DNA from: Anseranas semipalmata
Taxonomy: Eukaryota > Chordata > Aves > Anseriformes > Anseranatidae
Assembly (NCBI GenBank): GCA_013399115.1
Contig: VXAA01005213.1
Location: 29,079-93,078, forward strand
Reading direction: 5' to 3'
Length of the DNA stretch: 64,000 bases
In this document: in pieces, positions 13,668 to 26,096 of the stretch
How the letters are laid out: each line of letters opens with the position of its first letter
Numbering within the stretch: position 1 is the first letter of the stretch
Notes under the pieces: model-generated
What the model saw: the letters and a program-made list of their open reading frames with translations, nothing else
Told to the model about the DNA's origin: nothing
Database searches by the model: none
Translations under genes and position numbers: made by a program

Positions 13668-16600
13668 GTAATATTGCACCCTGCACATGGGCATTCAAGA
13701 CATTATTTATTCATTTATTTCAAAGTATCTGTGAACTTTGAGGTTGTGGAACTGGGAAATTTGTAGTGCTGAACAGAAGTGGGCATGAGATCCAACGCAA
13801 CTGTGCCATTGAGTTCAGTGCCTACCACTTCTTGTTAAACCAGAAATTCATTTTCTTAAGAAAACACTTCCTGGATACTTCCTGCTGATCAGAGGACTGA
13901 ATTATTTAGAAGTGCCACGTGTAGAAAAGCATTTAGATGCCTCTTGCAGTCTGTACAGAAATTTGAGTGAAAAAATCTGGATAACATGAAACAAAATCCC
14001 CCACCAACATCGCCCAAAATTAAAAAAAAGGAAAAAAAAGATTATTTAATTATTTTTGCTGCCAGTCAGTTCTGTAAGCTTTTTTTTCTGAGGGTTAAGA
14101 TGTAATTTCTATATGGTTCTGATGTATATAATTAATCAGTTGATTCTACTTGAAAAATACAGAAGCTTTTAAAAATGTTTGGTATATAGTGATGTCTTGC
14201 AGTCATAGTTAAAATAATTCCTTATGGCTATACTCAATAACAGCCATTGTATGTATATTTGGTAGAACAGAATATTTATTACTGTTCTTTCCATAGATGC
14301 TTTTTTGTTGTTTTCAAGATTCTGGTGTCAATTCATAGCTATAAATAACTGTAAACTTGGAAAAGGGTGTTTGTTCTGGAGGATTTAATCTTCTTTTAAT
14401 ATAAATTCAAACAAAGCAGTACCCTATCATGTTACTTAGCTTGGCACGGCCGCCTGCTGGCTCAAGCACCCAGCTGTCTTCAGCACGGGCTCTGGTCCAG
14501 CACACAGGATGCTTTATGCATCTGCATTAAGCAGTGGCCACAGAGAAGCAAGGAGTAGCACAGAGCCCGTCCAGCTTCCAGGTGAGGGCCCCAGCTGCTG
14601 GAATACTTCCTCGGACTTGTTTCTGCTCTACCTATAGCATTTCTGGCAGAGAAGCAGCCAGATCTGCAGCGCTGCAGAACAGGGTGCTGTCCTGGGGGAT
14701 GTTGGTTAAATCCCCTTGAAGTGGGGATGCTGCTGAACCCAGGTGTGCCCCCACACAGGTGTGTGCCCCAGCCCTGGGATGCGAGCAGCAGAGGAGGGAG
14801 GCAGCCCTAACACCAGCTGTAGGTTTCATGGGTGCCCCTTCTCTGCCACTGATCCAAAAATGTACCATCACAGGCAGGATTTAATCACCCCAAATGAGCT
14901 ACCTTAACAACATACTTGTTCAAGTCTGTCTGCTGACTGAACTTCAATTAAATGACATTATTATTCTCTACTGGATGACCAATTATTAGTTCTGCACTTA
15001 CACCCTCCCTCCCCAACAAAAAAAAATCCTCAGGCCAGCTGGTTCTCCTAGCTATGTCCCTGCCATTTCCCTGTGCTCCTGACACCTGTGTGTGTACCCA
15101 CAAGCCTTCCTGGGTCTGCAGAGCTGCAAACAATTTAGAGATGGCCTCAGCCTCCCTGTGGGTGGCTTTGCTGGCTTGCAGGAGCTCAGACCTGTTCTTT
15201 TTGGTAGTGCAGTAAGGAGAGTGAGTGCAGTGTGTGCAAGGAGCATGTAGTTTGGGTAAGGTGTTATTTTTACAGGCAAATTTTCTGAAACAGACCCAAA
15301 TCTTAACATTGTTATTATTCAAATAATAATAATTATTATTATTTAGGAAATATAGAAATTTACTGTTCTATTTGATGTGGTAGGAAACAAAGCCTCTGTG
15401 TGTATGCATGCCGATTTTTCTTCCAAATATGTGACTTAATCTAGGTAATTAAATATCTGAAAGAATGGGTGTAAACCAGATTTGAACTAAATGAATGGCA
15501 CATGTTTAATTCATGCAGAAGCCTTGCAAAGTTGTTAATGCATTTAGGGTAAAAATCCTTGCGCTACTTTAATATCCAAAGCAAACCTTCGCATGTCCTC
15601 ATATGGTCAGGACTCACTATAACGTACTTCTAAATGTCATCACTCATTGAAAATCCCTTATGATTCACACTAAATTCCTGCTAATCCTTGCACAAAGCTA
15701 CAAAGCTACTTCCGAAAGAGGTGAGTGGCAGCAGGGACCTACTGCTGCTTTTTTTTTTTTTTTTTTCTTTTCTTCAGAAGGCAGCACGATGCTCTGAAGA
15801 GTCCTTGTCTATCGGAGCTGTTGTTTCAAGTCACCTTTTCTCAGAGCCATATGCAGTTTGTCTGGTTTTGCCTTTACCTCCGTAAAGAATTCCCTGCGTG
15901 CTCAGTATATAAATGGAAATGTTGCTGAGAATGCTTGAGTAACAGCTTTAAGCCGCTAGTTAAAATGCAGTAATTATTATATTTGGCCAGACATAGATCG
16001 TAACATGGTTGAAGTTGATCTGGTTTTGAGGCAGCAATTCCTTCCTTAGTGACTTGACTGACTTAGCACAAAAGCAGCCTTTGTAGAACACTTCTGAACA
16101 ATCATTCTGTGTTGTGAGCTTGTTGACTTTCCAGCTTTCTCCAGGTAAAGCACAGTCAACAAAGGTTAGATTTCAAGCCTGAGCCACTCTTACTCATTCA
16201 TGTATGCAGGCTGAGTGTTGACAAAAGAAGTAAAAGTAACAATAGTGCTGTTTTTACTGCCATCACTAAAATATTTTTTCAGGTTCTTCAGAAACTATTT
16301 GCCTTTAGGTTTTACAGTATTAATCAGGGGCTGTACCAAACAATAACTGTCAATGTAAAGTTAATTTGTTTGTCAGAAGCTTCAAGGTTCACGCTGTTCA
16401 ATGTAAGATATTTGAATAGTGTCAAGATATTTCCAAGAACAAGTTTTACATGCTTCTGAATAGGCAAAGTGCAGTACGCTTGGTTAATATGTGGATAGAC
16501 TTGCCTGAAATCCAGAGCACGGTAATGGTATAGTTTGTGGTGGGACTGAGGATTTAGACCCTGAAGAGGACCAAAGGAAGCTCAGCCTTCAGGGTACAAA

Positions 16601-17691
16601 TATGGGCTTCTCAGACTGATTGATTGTCTTAAGTGGACTTCTGAGCTGTTAAGAATGCATATTTTAAATGCATGTCACAGCCAGTGACAGAATTAAATCC
16701 GAATTTCTTTATTGGCTACGGAGAAGTGCATGTAGTTCATCCTGCCATGTTTAGTCCTATCTATTTTGAGTATATATGTGTGGTTTTGTGCAGTGAGGTT
16801 TATTTGTCTGTTTGTTTTTTAAAGCACATTAGTAGAAAGGTAGAAGGCTTAAAAAAGTTGGTTTGATAAGCCCTTCCAAAGTTGTTGTTTTTTATTTACA
16901 TATCCACCTTGGCTACTGATACTTTTTATTTTCCTTCACCATGTGGCTTGCAACTAAAAGAGATGCAGCCAAACTGTAAAGAAAAGAAAATAAGACTGTT
17001 TTCTCAGAGGTGATCAATGTTTAACATATTTAACAAAAGAACAAGTATAGCTTTAGTTGTACATGTTACTGTTTGTGTTTTGATGTCCTTTAGCAGGACA
17101 AAGCAGAAGGTGCTGGAACTCTCCCTTCACAGCTAGCATGGGAATGTATTAATATGCCCATGTTTTTTTCTGCTCTTTTATTATTTTTCCAGAAGTGCTC
17201 ATCTGTGGATTTGGTTAATTACTTTAAGTATTGAGAAAGTACATCTGTGCTATAGAAAAGGACTGTTGTTCTGTTGCCTAGTACATGTGGTAGATGCAGA
17301 TTCTTAAGATAATCTAATTAAATGTAACAATGAGTCAGAGCCAAAATATACTGTTTAGTTAGTGAGTTGGCAAAGTATTTGAGTAGCTTAAGTTTGATGC
17401 TTATAATGTCCTACTTAATGGTAACATGCCGAGATAGTTGGGACTTGTTAAAACTTGTTGAGAAGGTCTTTGCTAAACAGAAGAGCTAACGGTATCAGCA
17501 TAAAAGTGAGGAGTACTATTACCTGGCATAGATGGCTATCCCTCTTAACAAGCTTCCTGAACAAAATATTGTAATAATATGCTTTCCTCGAATATCTGTA
17601 TCATTGGTACACAGGTATTAATTTTGCATTGTAATTTAAAAATAATCTGAATTGCTAAGCAAATGCTCCAGTTATTAACTCAGTTTCTGTA

Positions 17692-17709
17692 ATATATATA
17701 TATATATAA
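17692..17709. repeat. (TA)n microsatellite
   Basis: An alternating ta run of 18 bp in the e6-e7 intron. Confidence 0.95.
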
Positions 17710-18887
17710 TAATAACCACTGTTAGATAACTGATCTTTGCTCACCAGTTACAATACTACTGAAAGATCTGAAATACAAAAATCTCAGATGTTTGTTCAGT
17801 GACAGAAACTAGCTATGTGGTTAGCACAACCATACTGCCCATTAGCTTTTCTTCCCATTGGAAAGACATGCATTTTATATATGCTGCAAAGTTAATTGGT
17901 TAATGTTATTTCAGAAAAAGGTGGGAGAGGGAAGTGTAAAGGGAAGAAAAATTAAATATCTGAACGTGTTAAAGCAATCAGCTGCTACTCCTGTCTCTAG
18001 AGGAAGCCTTATCTTCAATATTTCTGCATTTGTCACCAGCAAAACTATCTCTGTCTTTTACATACATAGTCCAAGACTATTACGGACAGCCTTTCTCCAG
18101 TACTCCACTACGATTACAGAACCAGTCCCACACACGAGGGAAGGAAAGAAGGTCAAAGAGACCTAGGTCCCATGTCCCGCTCTAAGCCCCACAGTAACTG
18201 AAGAGCCATGACTTTCTTCAGCCTCACCATTTCCCCATGTGGACCTCCATCGCGTCCACAGCCCATCCTGATTTGTTGGTGCCCTCCTCCTATATCCTTT
18301 AGAGCTCGGGAAGAGAAAATGTTCTCAGAGTTTCACAGGTTGTTTTACTGATCTTATATCTCTTGTCTCTCATGAGTGAGTCATCTTGAGAACTGCTGAT
18401 GTGCAATTGCCAGATCTAGGGGTAGGACACCTTTAATGTGTTTTTTTGTGAACCCTGAGGATTTTTCAGCACTTATAGGATTCCATGTGGTAGACAATTC
18501 AAAAACACCTGGTGTACACTGATAAGTTAGCAATAAGCTGTTTTCAGTTATTTTTATCTACTTCATCTGAGGAACAGGAAATTAGCTTGCAAACCATATA
18601 AGTTAATATAAATACATAATTCACAGAAAATTGAATTCATACAATTCATACAATTCACATAATTCACCTGGAATTGAATTTCAGGTTTTTCAGAGAGAGG
18701 TAGATTTCTGGTGATGTACTTCACAAGAAGAGGGTTCACCTATCTTTAAAGAAAATACTGTATGCTGCACAAAGACGGTATTTTAAGTACTTGCCCCTTT
18801 TGGAGATAGCATTGAAGTTTCCAGACTGGGTTAATGCTAGATGAACTCACAGGGTAAAGTGCTCACATTCTCCCACAAATTAGGCAT

Positions 18888-18921
18888 GTTATCACTAAGT
18901 ATTAAGTGTTATCACTAAGTA
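18888..18921. repeat. 20-bp partial tandem duplication
   Basis: gttatcactaagta occurs at 18888 and again at 18908, with ttaagt between. A small replication-slippage duplication. Confidence 0.9.
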
Positions 18922-19108
18922 CTCCAAATTTTCGGGGAAGAACTCAAATGTATATCTCAGCCTGGCGTCTGTCTTTTCCTACCTTCTTTCTTTCAGGTCA
19001 TACTAAGAAAAGACTAATGAAAAGTGCTTATGCCTCAGTATTTCCCTTGGGCAGGGAGGGAAATAGTACCTGTACTATTGTACCTGTGGTCTGGTGGTCA
19101 TGCTTTAG

Positions 19109-19216
19109 AGGAACAGTATATCTGTACACGTGTACTTCTGAATTTTTTTTTGGCACCATTAGGGGCATGATGGCCTTTGCAGAAGACTCTTTCCAACAAT
19201 CTGAGAGAAACAAACT
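19109..19216 (+). pseudogene. DNAH11: Possible degraded DNAH11 exon between e6 and e7
   Basis: The order of the gene calls for an exon here encoding the TLEFDRRLGTI...AF segment. A stretch with acceptor catgctttag and donor GTAAGT reads TSEF, then FFGTI, then MMAFAEDS and ERNK. Only T.EF and GTI plus the trailing AF and K match, and two codons would be missing. The place, the splice-like borders and the open frame support it, but chance similarity is possible. Confidence 0.4.
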
Positions 19217-19839
19217 GTAAGTCATGTTATATAAAATCTGATTAATGTGCTTCCTGAAAAGAATCATGGCAACTATGTTAATACATCCAAATGTACTCCT
19301 GTAGCTCAAAGAGATGTTTTTTTTTAATGTTACAGTAGTTTGAAGATGATTATGTTGAATTTAAAGCCAAAACCCTGGATCTTGACAGATGTCTTGCCTC
19401 AGTTCTTTGTGTAGGATTTCATGACTGCTCAGGTTTAGAATCCATGCTCAAGGGCAGTACTTGTACACATAAAACTATTCTTCTTTTATTATTTAAAAAC
19501 AACAACAAAAACAAACCAAAAAAAAAAAAAAAACCACCAGATTTCTGCATTGCTTAAATTATGCTTTCTATCTAGGTAAGCTATTTGTGAATTGAGTGCC
19601 TTGGAATACTAACAAAGTACTTTGGTAATACATTAAAAGTGTATGTAAACTTTAAGAATATGCTGTCAATTGAAGTTGGAAACTACAAAGGCACTATGGT
19701 TCTTTTGAAATAAATGTAATTTTGGGAAGTATTTCATCTGCAGAATCAAACTGAGCTCTTAAAGTCTGTTTTCATCTTAAGATGTTCAGAACATAGGTTC
19801 TTTCCAGGAACCATAGCTAAAGCCAGAAGTTTTTTTAAA

Positions 19840-19848
<9 letters not shown>

Positions 19849-19874
<26 letters not shown>
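19849..19874. repeat. (GA)13 microsatellite next to an A-run
   Basis: Thirteen ga units follow a 13-base A-run in the e6-e7 intron. Confidence 0.95.
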
Positions 19875-21469
19875 TTCGCTGTTCACTAGCATTCTGTATT
19901 TGCACTTGACTGCACAAGGCATGGAGAATCTCATGGATGACAGATGCATCGAGGCTCTTCCATCCAGGGTAGTGTACAGTTATCTGGGTAGTTGGAACAT
20001 GTTTCTGTAGTGGTATATATTATTCTAAAGCAGGAATAATTAAAATGTAATTTAAATAAAAATGAAGGAGAAAAATGATTAGAAACAATTCTTCAAAATA
20101 CAGTTTAGGGTTTGTCATATGCAGAGCCTGAGTCAATGGTATCAAATTATTAAGAACAAGGCAAGTATGTAAGATGTTCAAACAGGCAGTCATCTTGAAA
20201 GACACAAAGAGAAATCTTTCATTTCTGTCATCACCCATGATAAGGCCTCCAATGGAGTATTGTGCCCAGGTGTAAGCATTACACTTTAAGAAAGATGATC
20301 TGTCAATGGTTATTGAGGCTAAAGAAGAAAAGACTGAGAACAGACATAAATCTTCAAATACATTAAAGATTTCTGCATACAGAAAGGAAATAGTCTATTC
20401 TCTATATCCAGAACATAATGACTTAATTTAAAGTGCAGAAAGTTCAAGAGTAATAACTCGGAAAACTGCTTTATGGGAAGCATAATGAATCACTAGAGTA
20501 GACATCTAGGGGGAGTGACATGCTCTTCATTACTGAAAACCTTTCAGGGAGGGCTAGAAAAACTCTTGGAAATGGCATAGGTATAGCAGACATTGTCTTG
20601 AGACAACACAGACTTAATTACTCTTAAAGTCCCTTTTAGACATGCATTTGTATGACATTCTATTCAGCACACTCAAACTGTTTCAAATTATTGCAAATTA
20701 GTTGATATGTTAAGTATAAGGCATTAATAATTAATACTTAACTAATAATTTTGAGTAAATGAATTTTCCTTAGGTTGTCACTTTTGGCATTGTTAGTAAT
20801 TAAATGAGTACCTTGCCTTTAATGCTGGTGTTTATCCTGATTCTTTCCAAACTTACTTTCTCACTGAATTCAGATAATACAAACAGTATTAAATCTGCTC
20901 TTTCAACAAGCAGATAACTTCTCTTAGCTTTAAACATAGCAAGGAGAATAGAAGTGATTTATCCTCAGAGAATTCACTTCTGCTTGCCTCTTGGTAATTT
21001 ATTTACAGCAATAGCCTCTTTTCCCCCCAGAAAAGACATTAACATAAAATTAAGACTTTGAATTTACATGAGACTCTGGATGAATAAACTAATGACATCT
21101 GAAAGAATAAATCTGGAAAAAAAAGGAAGAAAACACACAGTTTAGAAACATGCAATGTAGGGTTTAGAAAGTATCTATAGTGCAGGGTCTATGCCTAGAT
21201 CTGGAAAACCTAGTTCCATGCTTTCTAGGATCTAAACTAAACTATCACACTTTAGCATTCTAGAATTCATCTGTGTAGCAAAATTGAAGAGTATACTTGG
21301 AAATATGTGGTCTGTTTCTCAGCACATGACACTTACTGATAGTATAGCTTGGTACAGTTTGAATCATTGTACTTCAAAAGCATTTTGAATGGGACTTCAA
21401 GGTGAGAGAATAGTATTACAGTGCTCTAATGCTTACTTGGTTTTCTTTTTTTTTCTTTTTCTTTTTAAG

Positions 21470-21608
21470 CTCTTAACCATCTTTGGAAGCTTTGAAAAAA
21501 CAAACTGTTATCATGGAGGTATTTAGCCCAAATTACAATATATTTTTGGAAATGTTTGATGAAAAACTGGATAATTGCAAACATTTATGTGATGAACATA
21601 TTAAAAAG
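21470..21608 (+). pseudogene. DNAH11: DNAH11 relic exon e7 (tail): 2-nt deletion
   Basis: The acceptor is ctttttaag and the donor GTATGC. It starts LLTIFGSF, as in DNAH11, then loses frame at about 21494-21496, where two bases of a leucine codon appear lost. It resumes as KKQTVIMEVFSPNYN, LEMFDEKLDNCKHL and CDEHIKK. The length of 139 bp equals 47 codons minus 2 bases. Acceptor and donor remain usable. Confidence 0.93.
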
Positions 21609-21686
21609 GTATGCACAATGAAAAAAATAAAAGATGATTTTCTTGTTAATTCATAATGGCTTCATTTCTGTTCTACTAATAAACAG

Positions 21687-21803
21687 GTGGAAGAAGGGAA
21701 TGAAATAATTAACAAAAATATGTCAATAACTTCAGGAAAGCTTAGGTCTAAAGAACTAAAGGAACAAATACAGACTTTTTGGTCCTACTTCTCTGTCTTA
21801 CCT
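21687..21803 (+). pseudogene. DNAH11: DNAH11 relic exon e8 (tail), open
   Basis: The exon is 117 bp, phase 0 to 0, with acceptor taataaacag and donor GTAAGT. It reads VEEGNEIINKNMSITSG, then KEQIQTFWSYFSVLP. Human DNAH11 has NKNMPFTSG and QMFWSNF here. One codon is missing after SGKLR compared with the family. Only 78 bp separate it from e7. Confidence 0.9.
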
Positions 21804-22289
21804 GTAAGTGTTCATAATTACTGATTTAGTGGAAAGTTAACAGCCTTTAAATAAGGCATCACTAATTACTGAAAAAGTGTGATCTGCACAGTATGGTCCT
21901 CTTACCCAAGGGAACTTTTACACCCATGTTGTGCATGTGTACAGCTCAAGTTTTCTCGTAAATTCTGTTTCTGTGTTGAAGTACACTCTGCAGCACTCTC
22001 AGATTTGCTTTTTAATATCTGTAAGAGATTTCCTTGATCATTGTTTGGATGAGTCAATAACTAGCAAACCTTATTTCTCTGCTTCAGGACAACGCTAACA
22101 TACCGTATAAATGGTATTATTGTGATAACATTTTCAAAGATACTTGTGCGGGAGCTAGACATCCAAGTTACTTGAAAATTGTGTCCTGTCTCTCCTCCCT
22201 CAAATAGCTCTCTTGCTAAGCAAAGTGCATAATGTCATGTGTGGGACATTCAAGGGATTTCATCCTGTGCATGTCTTTCCTGCGAACAG

Positions 22290-22683
22290 TGTGTAAGAAA
22301 CCTTGAACTTATTGCCCAGCTGTGCAACAGACTAATGCAGACTGCTCTGGAGATAGAATATCCCCTGATTGAAACAGAGCTGAGAACTATTGCTGATCAG
22401 CTAAAAGAAGCAGAAGAAATATGCGCATGGCAGGTGGCAACCCGCTGGGACTGTATCAAAGTGAAAACATCAGTGCATGATTTGGAGCAGAGAGTTCAAC
22501 AATCAAAGGACAACGTTAGAACAATCCACCAGGTTACGAATGCTTGGATGGAGCATATACTCTTTTTTTTTCAGGAAAGGTAAAAAAGAAGCTCTATTAT
22601 ACCTGGATGACAAAGGAGAAAGAATTGCTAAAACATACCAAATGCTGCAAGATGATAGCTACCAGATCCATCATCCTGTAGAG
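22290..22683 (+). pseudogene. DNAH11: DNAH11 relic exon e9 (tail): T-run frameshift
   Basis: It reads VRNLELIAQLCNRLMQ, ALEIEYPLIETELR, DLEQRVQQSKDNV, then ILFFF. A nine-T run at 22563-22571 is one T too long. Skipping it gives RKGKKEALLYLDDKGER and QIHHPVE before the donor GTAACA. The 394 bp equal 131 codons plus one base. A homopolymer sequencing error could cause this one lesion. The preceding coding segment of about 100 residues is missing. Confidence 0.92.
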
Positions 22684-23839
22684 GTAACAGCCAAGTGAGC
22701 TGTACTTTGATGTGGGTGTTAAATATTTGACTAATAATATTTTTATCACTTCTATGTTTTTATTCAGTTATTTGTGTAATTACACAAGCTCTGTAAAAGT
22801 TCTTTGAGACTCACATTTGAAGACAAATAGGAAGAAGATACCAATTTTAGCAAAATTTGAAAAGCGCATTAGTGCTTTTTTTAGGTTGGTAGATTGGGAA
22901 TGACTGGCAAGGTGCGGTCATGGTACTGCTTCTGTCCTATTTTTGTGACCCTGAGGTATGTTGTTCCCGTGATCCCCATAGGTAGAAATGATTTCTGCAG
23001 CTGGAGAAGTCATCCCAAAACACTTTTTTTTCTACTGGATATATTATGGAATAATTTTGATATGAAATTTCACTATTGCTTGTTTATATGCTTAATTAAA
23101 ATTATACGTAAAATAAGTCACCAATTTACTTATAAATGCTAAGTCAAATTATAATATCCTTAAACATTGGCTTCTGTGCTACATGACTACTAGTGATACA
23201 GTGAATCTGAATCAAAGAACTTGAAAAAGATGTGAATGCAAAAGCAGGATTTCTGTTTCCTTGCCCTCTTTCTACAAACTTTTCTTGAGATACCCGCTTC
23301 TGTTTCTATTGCAACAATTTTTTGTCTGTTATCAACATTAATCTTAGTGTCTGAAGAATACCTTTTAGTTCAGATTCAGATTTTATTTTACTTGTATTAT
23401 TGCCTTTATTTATACTATTGATATTTAGGTAAGGAGGAAATCAAAATAAGGGTTTATTTTTAATGTTTAGTTAAATATATAAGTAGGGTTGGCACTGGAA
23501 TGCAGTACAAACATGCAGAGGTATTCTTACAGAATGTGGATATTCCATCAAATTTGCTGTATTGTATGACAGCATTTTACCAGGTTTTAACCAATCTCAG
23601 TGCAAGAGGTACTTCACCCTTGTACAGGGTTTTGCTAGTGTAAATGTTGTTCCAAGGAGGTTCATGAGTCTTCTACACTGACCAAAGTTCTGATACAGGA
23701 ATTATTAGTGTTGTTTGTACATCAACTATATAAAATAATATAGAAACAAGGAGGCTTACTGAATGAAGACATACATTAACACAACCATAAATTAAAGTAC
23801 TTTTTAATTGTGAGAAGGCTTGTTTGTTTCCTTATTCAG

Positions 23840-24154
23840 GGAAATTTAAAGCTCTTCAAAGCAGATTCTTCCTCAGCCTCTTGGAAGATTTACATCGATG
23901 ACATTGTGGCTGATGGCTTATATAACACCATTCCTCAGACTTCTTTTTGGAGAACACAGAAGAAAGTTTTAAGCCAGCTCCAGTTTCTCAAGCACAGATG
24001 ATCCTTAATGGCACAGATTCAATTTAAACCTTCACTAGACAAAGAGGCTGGTGATGGCTTTTATGACCTTGTAGATGAACTGCTGGGTGATATTTTCCAA
24101 ATGTCTGCCCTAATGAAAAGGTTAGCAGCCCACCTGAAATCAGAACACTACCAG
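23840..24154 (+). pseudogene. DNAH11: DNAH11 relic exon e10 (tail): two compensating indels, stop between
   Basis: The acceptor is cttattcag and the donor GTACAG. It reads NLKLFKADSSSASWKIY and IDDIVADGLYNTI. A base lost in the T-run near 23944-23948 gives LENTEESFKPAPVSQAQ in another frame. About two bases lost near 24013-24017 restore [20 protein letters not shown] and [11 protein letters not shown]. In the unshifted frame TGA occurs at 23999-24001. Three residues are also missing after WKIY. The exon is a multiple of three (315 bp). Confidence 0.95.
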
Positions 24155-25494
24155 GTACAGTTTCTTCTCTTGTGCTTGGAAATAATGAATCCAATTAATT
24201 GTAAGTGGCAAGAAGTTTATTTTTAGTTATGAACTCATTTAATAGCATCAGTCTTGAAATCCTGAGCCTCATCTGTTCTCTCAGTCGCACAGTTTATAGA
24301 AGTGTAGTCCTGTTAATTTCCAAAGGATTACTCATGCTTTCACCCACTTTTGCACCTGTGAGCAGCAGAATGAAGTTGTCCATTTTATGGAAAGCTGATT
24401 TAAAGTAATATTCCATGTTCACATGTGCATATGTACAGCAGTATTCAACAGTAGTGATGTAAAATAATTCCATTCTCCTCTTTCCTTTCCTTCTCAACTG
24501 CCAGGCATAAACCAGGTAGCTTTTATTAGGTTCCTTGAATGACTTGTTTTATGTGGATAGTGGTAAATCAGTTCAAAAAGAGATCTGTTGCATTTTGTTC
24601 TGAGGAGGTCTGTAGTCATTTTTTAACCTTTTTTTTTCTACTGACAAAATCATGTTCACATTCATAAGCCTCCTTGCAGAATCTGAGCCCTATAGAAACT
24701 CCATTGAGCGTGTGTCTGATGTTGCTTCATGTTCCTTAAAGCAGTAGTTTGGAGCTCTGTTTAAATGTGGATACAAAAGCTGAGATTTAATGTCAGTCAA
24801 GTGATACTACTGTATTTCATATATCTGAGCCACTTGTTTCAGTATATGTTCTGCCCCACAGCCATTCCGGTATAATTATTTTGGGTGGCAAGTGAAACAG
24901 GGGAATTATCTGAATTAAATGAAACTTGGTGATAGGAATAGATGTGAACTATTCCTACAGCCACAGTAGTTCCTGCTAACACTAAAAAAGCACCTTATTA
25001 AGCTATGGCTTTAAGATCACTACCTGTGTATGAGACGCCTTTATTTGGTCTGCTTTGGGAGAGACACTACATTGCACAGTATTACCTTGTCATAGAATTG
25101 AGTCAATGTTTTCCATCAGAGAATCCAGTTAGTATAAATGGAAACTTCTCACCAGCTTGACCGGGTTTTCCAGTCCAGAATGGTTTTCTATTGCTGTGTC
25201 TATCTGGCCCAAACAAAATTGAGGGAGTGGCTAGGAAAATAAATGTAGGATTCTTGCCATCTGACTTAAACTAGTCTTCCAGTTACTCTGAAGTGACTTG
25301 GATTCAAGCTTCTGCTTCTTGTGCTCTCTTTTGACACAGATTTAAAATGAAATAAAATAACTTTTCAAGGTACTTTTTTCACCCTGATGATTTTTTTTTT
25401 CTTTTGGTGGTGCGGTGGTTGTTGGAATGGTTTACTGAATGCTTTTTCTTGGAGTTCTCAATGGAGATTTGTAGAATGAGAAGGCTATTTCCAG

Positions 25495-25590
25495 GTCAGC
25501 TTTATATATTTGAAAACATGTTAAGTATTGAGGCAGTGAGAGTGGAGCTCTGTTTTAGTGTGTGGAAGATTCTCAACATAGTTTCAAATA
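25495..25590 (+). pseudogene. DNAH11: Probable DNAH11 relic exon e11 (tail), degraded
   Basis: After ctatttccag a reading frame gives FENMLSIEAVRVEL and ILNIVSNK. DNAH proteins have a FEDFRVFDSWFKVD...LLTIIKKW-type segment at this place. The F-E-N, V-R-V-E and L-N-I spacing fits with about one codon missing. The 3' border is uncertain, and the flanking exons on both sides appear lost. Confidence 0.55.
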
Positions 25591-25851
25591 AAGTTTTCTG
25601 TGATATATATTACATAACATAACTGAGTGCATTAAGAAAGTTCAAATAGTTTATAATTAATGGTGATCCATAAAATTAATTATTTTTCAGGTGACAAATT
25701 CTAGTAAAAGCTACTGCATAAAACATAGTTTTTTTTCATAGCATTATTCTACACTATAATTTCATACTTGGTAGGTTTTTGGGGTATCCCCACTGTTAAT
25801 ATATAAATTTTAATGGTATATTTCTGCCATGTGTGACATTTTTCCTCTAAG

Positions 25852-25990
25852 ATTGTTTTACTCTGTTAAATTAGAATTAACTGAAAAAGGGAATGCTATT
25901 AAGAAGAGTGCTGTGTCTGTAAAGCACAAAGTAACTCCTCTGCAGGTATCTGAGTTCACAGCTATCAGAAGAAAATGCAATTCATTTGAT
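25852..25990 (+). pseudogene. DNAH11: DNAH11 relic exon e12 (tail), open
   Basis: The exon is 139 bp, with acceptor ttcctctaag and donor GTATGT. It reads LELTEKGNAIKKSAVSVKHK, then VTPLQVSEFTAIRRKCNSFD. This matches the EELPE.W..TKK..VTVK..V.PLQ..E....RRKC..FD block of the family. No lesion is seen. It ends in phase 0 and joins e13. Confidence 0.93.
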
Positions 25991-26096
25991 GTATGTTGAA
26001 TTCTTTGATAAGTCTTTATCTCTTTTTCTTTTTTCTTTTTTTCCTTTTTAATGAGAACATGATCAGTGACAGGTGTCGTTACCTGTGTTTCATCAG

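Larger units (their letters stand above)
13668..21469. other. Long intron between e6 and e7
   Basis: About 7.8 kb in which only the weak exon candidate at 19109-19216 resembles dynein. It contains a GC-richer segment (about 14440-15250), TA and GA microsatellites and several poly-T tracts. No repeat family was recognised. Confidence 0.5.

Noticed and set aside
22088..22205. Open stretch after a good acceptor between e8 and e9 as a dynein exon
   Set aside because: Apart from an IP and an IFK word, it does not follow the expected segment spacing. Treated as unassigned.
24540..24600. Possible exon with YVD motif in the e10-e11 interval
   Set aside because: Only three residues agree with the family's YLWVDD segment, and there is no convincing acceptor or donor.
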